This document shows, one piece after another, positions 27,665 through 35,456 of a DNA stretch of 64,000 nucleotides; the first letter of the stretch is position 1; every line of letters begins with the position of its first letter. The notes below the pieces were generated by a model. It made no database searches, was not told where the DNA came from, and saw only the letters and a program-made list of their open reading frames with translations. The stretch lies in assembly GCF_000063445.1 (NCBI RefSeq), contig NC_009464.1, forward strand, positions 1,488,001 through 1,552,000, written 5' to 3'. This DNA is from Methanocella arvoryzae MRE50. GTDB taxonomy: Archaea; Halobacteriota; Methanocellia; Methanocellales; Methanocellaceae. The position numbers and the translations under genes are program-made.

Positions 27665-28594
27665 ATGCAAGCGGGACGGTACTTAGTCACAGGCGGCCTG
27701 GGCCAGGTAGGCTCGTACATCACTGAATCCCTTTTAACATCAGGAGCAGAAGTCGTCATCCTGGACGACCTGTCCTCGAACGGCAGGGACAGCATCCCGG
27801 GCTCGAGGCTGGTTAAAGGCGACATCCGGGACAGGGCCCTTGTGAAGGACCTCGTGAAAGACGTCGATGCGATCGTCCACTGTGCAGCCCAGATCTTCGT
27901 CGCCCGCTCCGTCGAGGATCCGTCCTTCGACGCCGACAACAACATCTTCGGCACCATCAACCTGCTCGACGCTGCCCGAAACGCTAACATCAGACGTTTC
28001 GTCTACTTCAGTTCCGCCGCCGTCTATGGCGATCCTCTTCGCCTCCCGGTTGACGAGGAACATCCCCAGAACCCGATGTCCCCGTATGGCGTCAGCAAGC
28101 TCTCGGGCGAGAAGTACGCTCTCGCCTTCCAGAAGATCTATGGTGTTCATACAACTGCGATCCGGCCGTTCAACATCTACAGCCCCCGGCAGGATCCGTC
28201 CAACCCTTACAGCGGGGTCATCTCGAAGTTCATCGATCGCGCCAGCCAGGGACAGCCCCCGATCATCTTCGGCGACGGCACTGCGACCAGGGACTTCGTC
28301 TCCGTGCACGACGTGGTGCAGATGGTCATGCTCATGCTGGAAAAAGAGGCTGCCGTCGGCAAGGTCTTCAACTGCGGCACCGGCCATTCCACCACCATTG
28401 GCCAGCTCGCCCGGACCATTATCAGCCTGTATGGCAACGAAAAGTTAGAGCCCGAGTTGCACGCCGAGAGGCCGGGGGATATCAAGTATAGCTATGCGGA
28501 CATTTCCAGAGCCAGAGAGCTGCTCGGGTATAAGCCTGAGGTAGTGCTTGAAAATGGGCTCCGGGAGATCGTCGAGAGTAAAAATATGGATTAG
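27665..28594 (+). CDS. NAD-dependent sugar-nucleotide epimerase/dehydratase (GalE-like)
   Basis: 309 residues, extended short-chain dehydrogenase. N-terminal Rossmann motif VTGGLGQVGSY, acidic NAD-selective residues in ILDDLSSNG, the FSSAAVYG serine and the YGVSK catalytic Tyr-Lys, then RPFNIYSPRQ and RDFVSVHDVV. This fits UDP-glucose/UDP-N-acetylglucosamine 4-epimerases or the related epimerase group supplying precursors for surface glycans. The exact sugar cannot be set. Monocistronic, with its own TATA box. Confidence 0.85.
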   Translation: MQAGRYLVTGGLGQVGSYITESLLTSGAEVVILDDLSSNGRDSIPGSRLVKGDIRDRALVKDLVKDVDAIVHCAAQIFVARSVEDPSFDADNNIFGTINLLDAARNANIRRFVYFSSAAVYGDPLRLPVDEEHPQNPMSPYGVSKLSGEKYALAFQKIYGVHTTAIRPFNIYSPRQDPSNPYSGVISKFIDRASQGQPPIIFGDGTATRDFVSVHDVVQMVMLMLEKEAAVGKVFNCGTGHSTTIGQLARTIISLYGNEKLEPELHAERPGDIKYSYADISRARELLGYKPEVVLENGLREIVESKNMD

Positions 28595-28606
28595 CGATTT
28601 TGGTAC

Positions 28607-28894
28607 TTACTTTATTGCGAGATCGTCTCTGAGCAGGTACTTCTTAGCAATCTCAGGATCCCATATCCAGACGACGTATCCGTTCTTATCCATCGCGATC
28701 TTATTTGACTCCAGAAGATAGTCGATGATATTACAATATGTCTGGTACATCATCTTTTTCGGGAGGTTCTGCCAGAGTGCTTTTTTCTTGTACTTCCCAC
28801 TATTTTCTTTAATAAATGCCTCGACCATCCTGATCGTGCTCAGGTTAGGCTGGTACTTATTATCGGGGGTAGTCACATCATGAATTCCTGGCAT
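28607..28894 (-). CDS. Small winged-helix-like protein downstream of the AbiE-like pair
   Basis: 95 residues, basic, predicted helical with a possible winged helix: STIRMVEAFIKENSGKYKKKALWQNLP followed by MYQTYCNIIDYLLESNKIAMDKNGYVVW. Separated by 4 bp from the stop-side of the AbiEii-like gene and on the same strand, so probably one operon. It may be an additional regulator. No named family recognised. Confidence 0.6.
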   Translation of the reverse strand: MPGIHDVTTPDNKYQPNLSTIRMVEAFIKENSGKYKKKALWQNLPKKMMYQTYCNIIDYLLESNKIAMDKNGYVVWIWDPEIAKKYLLRDDLAIK

Positions 28895-28898
28895 TATC

Positions 28899-29705
28899 TC
28901 AGCCCTCGTGGGATGTATTCTCGTCAGACATACGTTCGATCTTTTGCCCCAGCGTAGCGATGAAGATCTTCCAGTCAGGTCGAAGGCGTGCCGGGATAAA
29001 GTGGTTAGTAGAGTTGCCGACGTAAAAGGAATTTTTCTTCGCGTCCTGCAGCTTTTGCGCCAGGCGATCGTAAAAGCCTTCTTTCTCTACTTTGTAATGC
29101 TCTCGGGCTAAGTCCAGGGCCAGATTCAGTTTGTCCCAGGAGTAGTCCAGGTCGAGACTGTAAAACAAGTCATAGATGTCCTTTCCTTCAGTCCGGTTGT
29201 GCAGGGCGATCAATTTTTTCGCTATCAGGTCCTCGAGCGAGTATGTTTTAAATAGCGTGGTATGAGCCTCTATGAAGGGCGATTTAACGAGAACATCTTC
29301 AGTTCGCAGCGATTTGACGTTATTCAGGTAAAACTCAATTTTTATCTGGTCTCGCTCGCCGAACTCGTTCATGTAGCCGCAGTCGAACCTGATGGTCCGG
29401 TGCATGATTCGAGGCCCGGAGATGTTGAACCCGTTTAGGCCGTATATGCCGGTCTTAATCCGGGCGATCATCTCGTCGAGGCTTCCGTGGGAGATATAAT
29501 CCAGGTCGATATCCTCGGAGAACCTGCTGACGCCATTCTTCGCCAGGTACACCCGGTTCAGTGCTGTCCCTCCCTTGAATATCGCATCCGGGAATAGCGG
29601 TCTCAGTTGTTCGAGTGCCAGAGACACTTTCTCATCCTTGGACAGGTATTTGAGCCCGAGCCCGGTCTTCAGGGCTGCATATCGTAATAGCTCTTCGTCA
29701 GCCAT
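28899..29705 (-). CDS. AbiEii/AbiGii-type nucleotidyltransferase (type IV toxin-like)
   Basis: 268 residues of the DNA-polymerase-beta-like AbiEii family. FKGGTALNRVYL (KGGTxL) and RFSEDIDLDY (RxSxDIDL) form the active site, and DLIAKKLIALHNRTEGKDIYDL is the late conserved block. Family members add nucleotides to tRNA or other targets and act as toxins in abortive-infection systems. It overlaps the upstream regulator by 8 bases, as usual for translationally coupled AbiE pairs. Confidence 0.88.
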   Translation of the reverse strand: MADEELLRYAALKTGLGLKYLSKDEKVSLALEQLRPLFPDAIFKGGTALNRVYLAKNGVSRFSEDIDLDYISHGSLDEMIARIKTGIYGLNGFNISGPRIMHRTIRFDCGYMNEFGERDQIKIEFYLNNVKSLRTEDVLVKSPFIEAHTTLFKTYSLEDLIAKKLIALHNRTEGKDIYDLFYSLDLDYSWDKLNLALDLAREHYKVEKEGFYDRLAQKLQDAKKNSFYVGNSTNHFIPARLRPDWKIFIATLGQKIERMSDENTSHEG

Positions 29706-30489
29706 AGTTCCACCATGACAGAATATTCTCTCTCCCCAGGTTATCCTGTAGCATCCATTCCCGGCTGTAGGTCTCTTTTCCGCCTCCAGATGGCAAGAGC
29801 CGGGTATTGTTCTTGATCCTGCTCCTGAAATACTCTAGCGCCTGATCGGGCACGATGTAAGTTTCCCGGTTGAGCATGTCTAAAACATACCCTGTCCGCT
29901 GGCACAGGGCATCAGAGGCCATATCGAAGTACCCGACAAACTCCCTCCAGTCCAGGCCTTTCGATTCGTACATAGCTTTCGTGATCGTCGAATAGCCTCC
30001 GCTATACTGAGGCTTGTAGAAACAGTCGAAGAAAGTCTTGGCCAGCGTCGATGTGTAGATGCCTTTATAATAGCTCATCCCTGTCGCCCGCTTTCCCATG
30101 GCTACTGCTTTGAAGACATATTCGCCGATCTGTTTCTCCCGGGACATGTTGCTCGTGACTATGAAAATGGTAAATGGCTCGTAGTCAAGGAGGTCGTAGA
30201 TCCTGAGAGCGGATGAAAAACCGATATAGCCTTTGTATAGCGTTAAAGCGACTCTGTACGGGTCTTTCATGACAGGCACGTCCGACGGCTTATTCTGTAC
30301 AAGGTAGAGACTTTTCTGTAGTCGGTATAGATATCCCTTAGATGCGAGGTTCGCACAGGTTTTATTGATTTTATATTCGCTCATGCCGGGCAATAGATCG
30401 ACAATCTCCGCTACCGAGATAAGATCATATGAAGAGATGGCGTTGAAGACGAGTTGCTCTTGTGCTGTTAAATAGATATTTTTATACAC
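29698..30489 (-). CDS. AbiEi-type winged-helix regulator/antitoxin
   Basis: 263 residues. N-terminal winged helix (AQEQLVFNAISSYDLISVAEIVDLLPGM) and an AbiEi-like C-terminal domain (TLYKGYIGFSSALRIYDLL and FIVTSN). First gene of the operon with the AbiEii toxin-like gene. In studied systems such proteins bind their own promoter and counter the toxin. A bacterial-type AbiE in an archaeon suggests horizontal transfer, but base composition does not stand out here. Confidence 0.82.
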   Translation of the reverse strand: MYKNIYLTAQEQLVFNAISSYDLISVAEIVDLLPGMSEYKINKTCANLASKGYLYRLQKSLYLVQNKPSDVPVMKDPYRVALTLYKGYIGFSSALRIYDLLDYEPFTIFIVTSNMSREKQIGEYVFKAVAMGKRATGMSYYKGIYTSTLAKTFFDCFYKPQYSGGYSTITKAMYESKGLDWREFVGYFDMASDALCQRTGYVLDMLNRETYIVPDQALEYFRSRIKNNTRLLPSGGGKETYSREWMLQDNLGRENILSWWNYG

Positions 30490-30592
30490 TTAATACCGCA
30501 TATGAGTATTATCATTATAAATTTTTCTATAAGCTTGTATATGAGTATTCAGAAAGCAGATCAAAATCATTGCTGTTGGCATAGATCAAGCG

Positions 30593-30690
30593 TGTCTCCT
30601 TAAACCTCCTGACCTCCTTAAACCTCCTTTTTTAAACCCTCCTTTAACCTCCGTATATCTCCTTTAACCCGCCTCCTATCCTCCAGACCC
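30593..30690. repeat. Single-arm polypyrimidine repeat (AACCTCC words)
   Basis: A run of CTCCTTAAACCTCC, GACCTCC and CTTTAACCTCC words followed by CCAGACCCTCC, the pyrimidine arm only. Related to 20513 and 22608. It lies in the gap between the AbiE operon and the proline-rich gene. Confidence 0.55.
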
Positions 30691-30788
30691 TCCTTGATAC
30701 TCTGCATTTGCTGGTTCACATAAACCCAAAAAGTTTGGCCTCGTTCCAGGACCCGCTGACAAGGCCAAAAGATCAATTCTCAGCGATC

Positions 30789-31322
30789 TTATCTCCTGCG
30801 CCTGATCATCCGGTAAACCCCGAATACCACAAAGATCACGCCCACCAAGGCGATCGAGCCAGGAATGAGCCACTGAGACGGAGACGAGCGCTCAACCGTC
30901 ACCTGCATTGCGTCAGTACTATTATTCACTTCGGGCACCATTGCCGGCACCGGCGTCGAGGTCACGATCACAACCCCCGGCATGCTCGTAGGTCCGGGCA
31001 CAGGCGTCGGCGACGGCACTTCGGTCACCCTCACCAGCCCGGGAATGCTCTCCGGCGGCCCGCTTTCGATCGCGGGCGCTGCCGTAGCCTGCGGGGTGGG
31101 CGTGAGCGCAGGCGTGGAGGTAGGCTGGAGCGATTGCGATGGGAGGAAGGTCGGCACAGCCGGGACCGACGGTATGGCATTCGGCATGCCCGGCGGCAGT
31201 GACAGGGCTGGAAGTGCGTCCATGCTGGAGCTGACGTTTTCTCCCGTCAGGGCGATCAGAAGCAGGCAGGCAGCTACCAGGCCTGAAAGCGTGACAAAGG
31301 TAGCGGTGGGTATTTTGAACAT
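30789..31322 (-). CDS. Secreted Pro/Thr-rich protein with C-terminal membrane anchor
   Basis: About 177 residues from ATG 31322, which begins a signal peptide (MFKIPTATFVTLSGLVAACL); the longer open frame upstream reads AT-rich promoter DNA. The body is low-complexity Pro/Thr/Ser/Val (PTSTPALTPTPQ, SPTPVPGPTS). It ends with a membrane helix and basic tail (WLIPGSIALVGVIFVVFGVY, RMIRRRR). Likely a cell-surface stalk held in the membrane, possibly glycosylated. A TATA-like ATATATATAAT lies about 65-80 bp upstream (31387-31402). Divergent from the overlapping pair at 31720. Confidence 0.75.
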   Translation of the reverse strand: MFKIPTATFVTLSGLVAACLLLIALTGENVSSSMDALPALSLPPGMPNAIPSVPAVPTFLPSQSLQPTSTPALTPTPQATAAPAIESGPPESIPGLVRVTEVPSPTPVPGPTSMPGVVIVTSTPVPAMVPEVNNSTDAMQVTVERSSPSQWLIPGSIALVGVIFVVFGVYRMIRRRR

Positions 31323-31719
31323 GGCGTGGCCTCTTTTTGATCGGCTGCTGTAGTAAGGCAGCCAGTGAAACCAAATATAATAAAACAAATATATATAATA
31401 TGACAGGAAATTTATCCGATAAAATGGCGTGCCCCTGATCGTTGAGCCAATAATTTGTCTTAAAATACGAATAAACAACGAATGACGGCGACGTGAAGCA
31501 TTAAAGCTCTGGCCCCGGCATTACACGGGCATAACCCGCTGAAAGCCGCTATTATCGACGCTTAGTTTAAAATCCCTGTGCGCGAGATTAACTATTGCTT
31601 CTGAAGCGGCTCGAGTTTCGACTCCACCATTGGCGGGCGGCGCTTTGCCGCCCCCATCCCCATTTAACTGGCATTGAGTTTTCTGGGATTTCTTAGGTTA
31701 TTGACGGTAAGGCAGGAAT

Positions 31720-32016
31720 ATGGCGTATGATCGATTCGATGACAGTCTTCTTAATCCTTTCAAGCGAGGCGGCTCACTTCCTTTTTGGATCCTTCTCTGC
31801 CTTGGCGGCGGGGTTGCCGGCGTACTGGTTGACGCAGACCACATTCCGGACTGGATCCTCGGATACTCCCCGGACTTCTACCCGGTCAACGTCCTTGGCT
31901 TTGGCTATGGCCGCCATCTCCATTCTGCTTTTTTCCTGGTCGGCCTCGGTGGTCTCGCATGTGCTGGAGGACTTCTTCTTGTCAGTATTCTGATGGCCAG
32001 GGTAAAGCTGAAGTAG
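31720..32016 (+). CDS. Small DUF457/YdjM-motif membrane protein A, outer frame of an overlapping pair
   Basis: 98 residues, start ATG 31720 with AAGGCAGGA just before it. Carries AGVLVDADHIP (Asp38, Asp40, His41) and GYGRHLHSA (Arg65, His68), then AGGLLL, matching the gene at 24812 in motif order and spacing (AGVLVDxDHIP, GxGRxLH, AGLLL). It completely contains the +1 frame at 31727-31993, itself homologous to the neighbour of that other gene. Both proteins appear to be encoded by the same DNA. Expected role: half of a membrane metal-site protein. Confidence 0.72.
   Translation: MAYDRFDDSLLNPFKRGGSLPFWILLCLGGGVAGVLVDADHIPDWILGYSPDFYPVNVLGFGYGRHLHSAFFLVGLGGLACAGGLLLVSILMARVKLK
31727..31993 (+). 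CDS. Small DUF457/YdjM-motif membrane protein B, nested in the +1 frame of A
   Basis: 88 residues, ATG 31727, seven bases after the A start; a second ATG lies at 31739. It contains SSEAAHFLFG (Glu14, His17) near the start and SVVSHVLEDFF (His78, Glu81, Asp82) at the end. It is the same length as the separate gene at 25172-25438 and matches it collinearly, with His78-Glu81-Asp82 at identical positions and an LTQT stretch in the middle. It has no stop over 88 codons in a frame that a shadow would be unlikely to keep with these motifs. Confidence 0.7.
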   Translation: MIDSMTVFLILSSEAAHFLFGSFSALAAGLPAYWLTQTTFRTGSSDTPRTSTRSTSLALAMAAISILLFSWSASVVSHVLEDFFLSVF

Positions 32017-32038
32017 AGTGAAATTAAAAAAGTTAAGA

Positions 32039-32074
32039 GGTTATCCGCCCGCCCTTCGGCGAAGCCGGATAACC
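32039..32074. terminator. Hairpin between convergent genes
   Basis: GGTTATCC and GGATAACC form an 8-bp stem with a GC-rich inner stem (GCC...TTCGGCGAAGCC). It lies between the stop of the overlapping pair (32016) and the stop of the secreted protein gene (32095), so it could end transcription from both sides. No U-rich tail is needed to call the fold, but terminator function is inferred. Confidence 0.45.
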
Positions 32075-32094
32075 GGGCCCCTGTTCGGGCGGTC

Positions 32095-32967
32095 TTATTT
32101 CTTGTTCGCCAGGTACATGTACCCGAGCGCGACCAGGAGGCCGAGGATCAGTCCTAAGATGAGCACGCCGATCGTGGCGAACACGTTGCTTCCCTCGGTG
32201 TCAGCGCTGGCGGTGCCGGTCGGGCTGGGCGCAGCGGTCGGGGTTACCGTGGGCTCCGGCAGTACTTCTACGCTCTTGCCGAGCAGGCTGTATATGCCGG
32301 TGTCCGCCGGGGAGCCGGGCTCGTACCACAGGAGTGTCGAGAACGTGACCGTTCCGTCGCCGTTATCCCGGGCTGCCGGGTAGACGATGTCGCGCGAGGT
32401 GTCGTTCTTCAGCAGGTAGTACGGGGCTGCGGTGTCTGTGCCGTTCAGGGCTTCTGCCGGGGCGGTGACGTACAGGTTGACAGTGCCGGCTTTCAGCTTC
32501 CAGTTGCCGCTTTTGGAGTACCGGGTGATGTTGAAGGCTGCCAGGCTGGTGTACTCGTCAGAGTCCAGGAGCTTTCCGGCACCGGGGGCTGCCGCGAGGA
32601 TGTCCATCTGGGGGGCCTGGGGCACTGCGTCCAGGTCGGCGGTCATCCTTACAGTATAGTTGTAGCTGCCGATCGGCACGATCCTCTCCACCCATAGCTT
32701 GAGGCTGTCGGGCGAGTTCGCGGTGATGTTGCCGATCAGGATTCCGTCGGTGGTCTTGATGTCGACGACGTATTTCTGGAACGTGACGGGGCCGGGCCCG
32801 GAGGGGCCTCCTCCGCCGCCGGACGGAGTGGGCGTGGGGGTACCGAGCGGGGGCAGGGAGGGCGGCATTGGCGGCATCGGCAGATCGGAGCTGGCGATGG
32901 GTGCCGTGACCGCCAGGCAGACTGCTATAGCCAGAGCGATGCATATGATGCGTATTGCTGATCTCAT
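32095..32967 (-). CDS. Secreted, membrane-anchored protein with Pro-rich linker and beta domain
   Basis: 290 residues. Signal peptide (to about residue 27), a Pro/Gly-rich spacer (PPMPPSLPPLGTPTPTPSGG), a roughly 180-residue domain of probable beta structure (FQKYVVDIKTTDGILIGNIT onwards, with FSTLLWYEPGSPADTGIYSL), a Thr/Pro/Ala stretch and a C-terminal membrane helix followed by ANKK. The pattern (signal, domain, PT-rich stalk, helix, basic tail) fits an archaeal surface protein displayed on the membrane. No family recognised. Directly downstream of the secreted protein gene at 32984, probably one operon. Confidence 0.75.
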   Translation of the reverse strand: MRSAIRIICIALAIAVCLAVTAPIASSDLPMPPMPPSLPPLGTPTPTPSGGGGGPSGPGPVTFQKYVVDIKTTDGILIGNITANSPDSLKLWVERIVPIGSYNYTVRMTADLDAVPQAPQMDILAAAPGAGKLLDSDEYTSLAAFNITRYSKSGNWKLKAGTVNLYVTAPAEALNGTDTAAPYYLLKNDTSRDIVYPAARDNGDGTVTFSTLLWYEPGSPADTGIYSLLGKSVEVLPEPTVTPTAAPSPTGTASADTEGSNVFATIGVLILGLILGLLVALGYMYLANKK

Positions 32968-32983
32968 TTTTCAGTCTCCCGTT

Positions 32984-34072
32984 TTACTTGAAGACCCAGT
33001 AGCCGTAGCCGGGGCTGAAGGTGTCGAACTGGTTGACGTAGCCAGTGATGGTGGTCCAGTAGTACCAGTTGCCGCCGCGGTATTCCCAGATCAGTTCCGC
33101 TGCCGGGTACAGCGAGCTGATGCTGCCCGAGGTAGTCTTCGGGTAGCCGACCAGGTTCCAGCCGGACTGGAGCTCGTTGTAGCTCAGCGGAGTCGCTTCC
33201 TCGCCTGACACTGTGACCGACATCGGTTCGTAGCAGTAGATGTAGTAGCCTTTCCTGGGGTTCAGCGAGCTGAACTGGTTGGTGTAGCCGGGCTCAGTGG
33301 TCCAGTACTTCCAGTCGCCGCCGCTGTAGTCCCAGATGACGTAGATGTTGGCCCGCTGCTCCGGGGTGAAGAGGTCCGTGATCTCAGTCGACGCGGGGTT
33401 CACCGGCAGCGAGAACAGGTTCCAGCCCTGGTTCAGGTTGATGGTGGCGGTCTTGCTGAGCTCGGGCGGCTGGGGAGGCGGAGTGATGCCGAGGTAGATG
33501 TTCGCTACCTCTACGCCGCTCTGCCTGAGAACGTACAGGCCCGCGGGGAGCCCTGCGGTGCTGAGAGATACCGTGTACGAGCCGGAACTGTCGGTGCGTA
33601 CGTAAGAAGTGACTTTCACGTTCAGGTTTACCGTGGACGTGCCGGGGGCTGCGTCGCCGTGGACTCTGACATCGTAATCTCCTTCAGGGATGCTGATCGG
33701 GGAGGTGAAGCTGCTGGAGGCTCCGCCTAAGTCGGGCGACCAGAGGCCCAGAGTCATCGATCCCCTGCCGGACACGTAGAGCGTGTTTACCGGGTTGCCG
33801 CTGACCGTGAAGGAGTTCTGATAGTCGGGTATATGGATACCGTAAAACGTCTGTGAATACTTATTGTCGCTTACGCCGACGGAAATGATCGTCGACAGCT
33901 CGACAGGTATGTCGGAGTCGGCCGGGCCCGATCCAGTGTAGGTGATCGTGTCGCCCGGAGTGCCGGTCAGAATTTTCACACTCGATGCAGTTGTGGCTGT
34001 GGGTACAGCCAGTATGGATATTATTAGCAGTACTATTGCCGATATCGCAAGGCTGCGCTTTGTTCTTAGCAT
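32984..34072 (-). CDS. Secreted protein with duplicated GWN...W...GYW beta modules
   Basis: 362 residues from ATG 34072 (GGGGTG precedes it). Signal peptide to about residue 28. The N-terminal half resembles an extracellular beta-sandwich (GTPGDTITYTG, YDVRVHGDAAPG). The C-terminal half has two tandem copies of a module of about 75 residues: INLNQGWNLFSLPVNP...IWDYSGGDWKYWTT...GYTNQFSSLNPRKGYYIY and LQSGWNLVGYP...IWEYRGGNWYYWTT...GYVNQFDTFSPGYGYWVF. Such modules occur in archaeal surface proteins and probably mediate binding. No membrane anchor. It is followed by the anchored protein at 32095. Confidence 0.8.
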   Translation of the reverse strand: MLRTKRSLAISAIVLLIISILAVPTATTASSVKILTGTPGDTITYTGSGPADSDIPVELSTIISVGVSDNKYSQTFYGIHIPDYQNSFTVSGNPVNTLYVSGRGSMTLGLWSPDLGGASSSFTSPISIPEGDYDVRVHGDAAPGTSTVNLNVKVTSYVRTDSSGSYTVSLSTAGLPAGLYVLRQSGVEVANIYLGITPPPQPPELSKTATINLNQGWNLFSLPVNPASTEITDLFTPEQRANIYVIWDYSGGDWKYWTTEPGYTNQFSSLNPRKGYYIYCYEPMSVTVSGEEATPLSYNELQSGWNLVGYPKTTSGSISSLYPAAELIWEYRGGNWYYWTTITGYVNQFDTFSPGYGYWVFK

Positions 34073-34229
34073 AATATGCACCCCAAACTATTATCGTAAC
34101 CCTTGAGGGGGAAACGATTGCATAAGTAAGTGAGCATATTATAGTATATTATTATATTGGTTATGTGAAAAGCTATTTTATGGTGAGCTTTAGAAAAAAC
34201 GGCTTACGTAAAAGAGAATAAGAAAAATA

Positions 34230-35456
34230 TTATCTGGTGATCAGGCGCTCGCCCTTTTTGATCTCGCCCTTCGCCAGCTCACCGGGCCCGATAAACGCCC
34301 CGGGTCCGATGGAGGTGCCCACGTTGATGAGGCTGCCTATGCCAGTGTGGACGTCGTCGCCCATGATGCAGCCGAGCTTGCGCCTGCCGCTGTCGGTCTT
34401 TTTGCCGTTGACGGTCACGGGGATGGTCTTCTCGTCGAGCCGGAGGTTGGCGATCTTGGTGCCGGCGCCGAAGTTGCATCTTTCGCCGATGACGCTGTCT
34501 CCTACGTAGCTGAGGTGCCCGATCTTGGTGCCGTTCATTACAATAGAATTCTTGATTTCCACGGCGTTGCCGATGTGGACGTTATTACCAATACTCGTGG
34601 ATGCCCGGATGAAGCAGTTGGGGCCGATGTCGCAGTTCTCGCCGATAATGCAGGGCCCGACGATGTAGGCGCCATTCCTGATCAGCGTGCCTTTGCCCAC
34701 TGATACAGGGCCTTTCAGCGTGGCGTTCGGCTCTACTTCGCCCTCTATAGCAGGTTTCAGGTCTTTCAGCGCCAGCTCGTTCGCCGTTAAAAGCTGCCAC
34801 GGCCTGCCGATGTCCAGCCAGTCGCTGTCCATGACTTCGTAGCCTACGGAGCGGCCGCCGTCTATTAAATACTGCAAAGAATCTGTGATCTCGATCTCTC
34901 CCCGGGGCGACAGAGGCGTCTTCTCGATGGCGTCGAAGATGCAGGGATCGAATAAGTAGATGCCCGCGTTCGCCAGGTTGGTCGGCGGCTCGGGGGACTT
35001 CTCCACGATGCGAGTGACTCTGGCGCCGTCAGTCTCTATAACCCCGTAGGCCCGGGGGTCGGAGACCTCTTTCACGGTGATGATGGCGTCCTCATTCCTG
35101 CCGATCAGCTTTTTCAAATGCCCGGAACTCACCGTAACATCGCCATTTAATGCGATGAACCGGTCGTCGCACGCCTGGGCCGCCATTCCAAAAGCGTGGC
35201 CGGTGCCGTTCTGCTTTTCCTGCACGACGTACTCAATGTTCACGCCGAGCCGGGAGCCGTCGCCGAAGTAGCTGGTGATCGCTTCTTTCCGGTAGCCTAC
35301 GATAAGTAGAAAGTCCGTGATGCCCGCCGCTTTAGCCTCGAGTATGGTGTACTCCAGCATGGGCTTGTTAGCCACTGGCAACATCACTTTTGGCTTGTTT
35401 TCGGTGAGCGGGCGCATGCGGGTGCCTTCGCCCGCTGCCAGGATTACTGCGCGCAT
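34230..35456 (-). CDS. glmU: Bifunctional sugar-1-phosphate nucleotidylyltransferase/acetyltransferase (archaeal GlmU type), copy 1
   Basis: 408 residues. N-terminal nucleotidyltransferase domain with the signature AVILAAGEGTRMRPLTENKP and LPVANKPMLEY. C-terminal left-handed beta-helix of hexapeptide repeats (IGENCDIGPNCFIRAST, IGNNVHIGNAVEIKNSIV). The archaeal enzyme acetylates glucosamine-1-phosphate and joins it to UTP, giving UDP-GlcNAc, although this family also includes glucose-1-phosphate thymidylyltransferases. The start overlaps the end of glmM by 13 bases, so translation is coupled. Last gene of the four-gene operon. Confidence 0.85.
   Translation of the reverse strand: MRAVILAAGEGTRMRPLTENKPKVMLPVANKPMLEYTILEAKAAGITDFLLIVGYRKEAITSYFGDGSRLGVNIEYVVQEKQNGTGHAFGMAAQACDDRFIALNGDVTVSSGHLKKLIGRNEDAIITVKEVSDPRAYGVIETDGARVTRIVEKSPEPPTNLANAGIYLFDPCIFDAIEKTPLSPRGEIEITDSLQYLIDGGRSVGYEVMDSDWLDIGRPWQLLTANELALKDLKPAIEGEVEPNATLKGPVSVGKGTLIRNGAYIVGPCIIGENCDIGPNCFIRASTSIGNNVHIGNAVEIKNSIVMNGTKIGHLSYVGDSVIGERCNFGAGTKIANLRLDEKTIPVTVNGKKTDSGRRKLGCIMGDDVHTGIGSLINVGTSIGPGAFIGPGELAKGEIKKGERLITR

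Noticed and set aside
31600-31650. Second T-arm-like sequence (CGAGTTTCGACTCC) before the nested pair
   Set aside because: An extra base breaks the canonical T-loop and no other tRNA arms are present.
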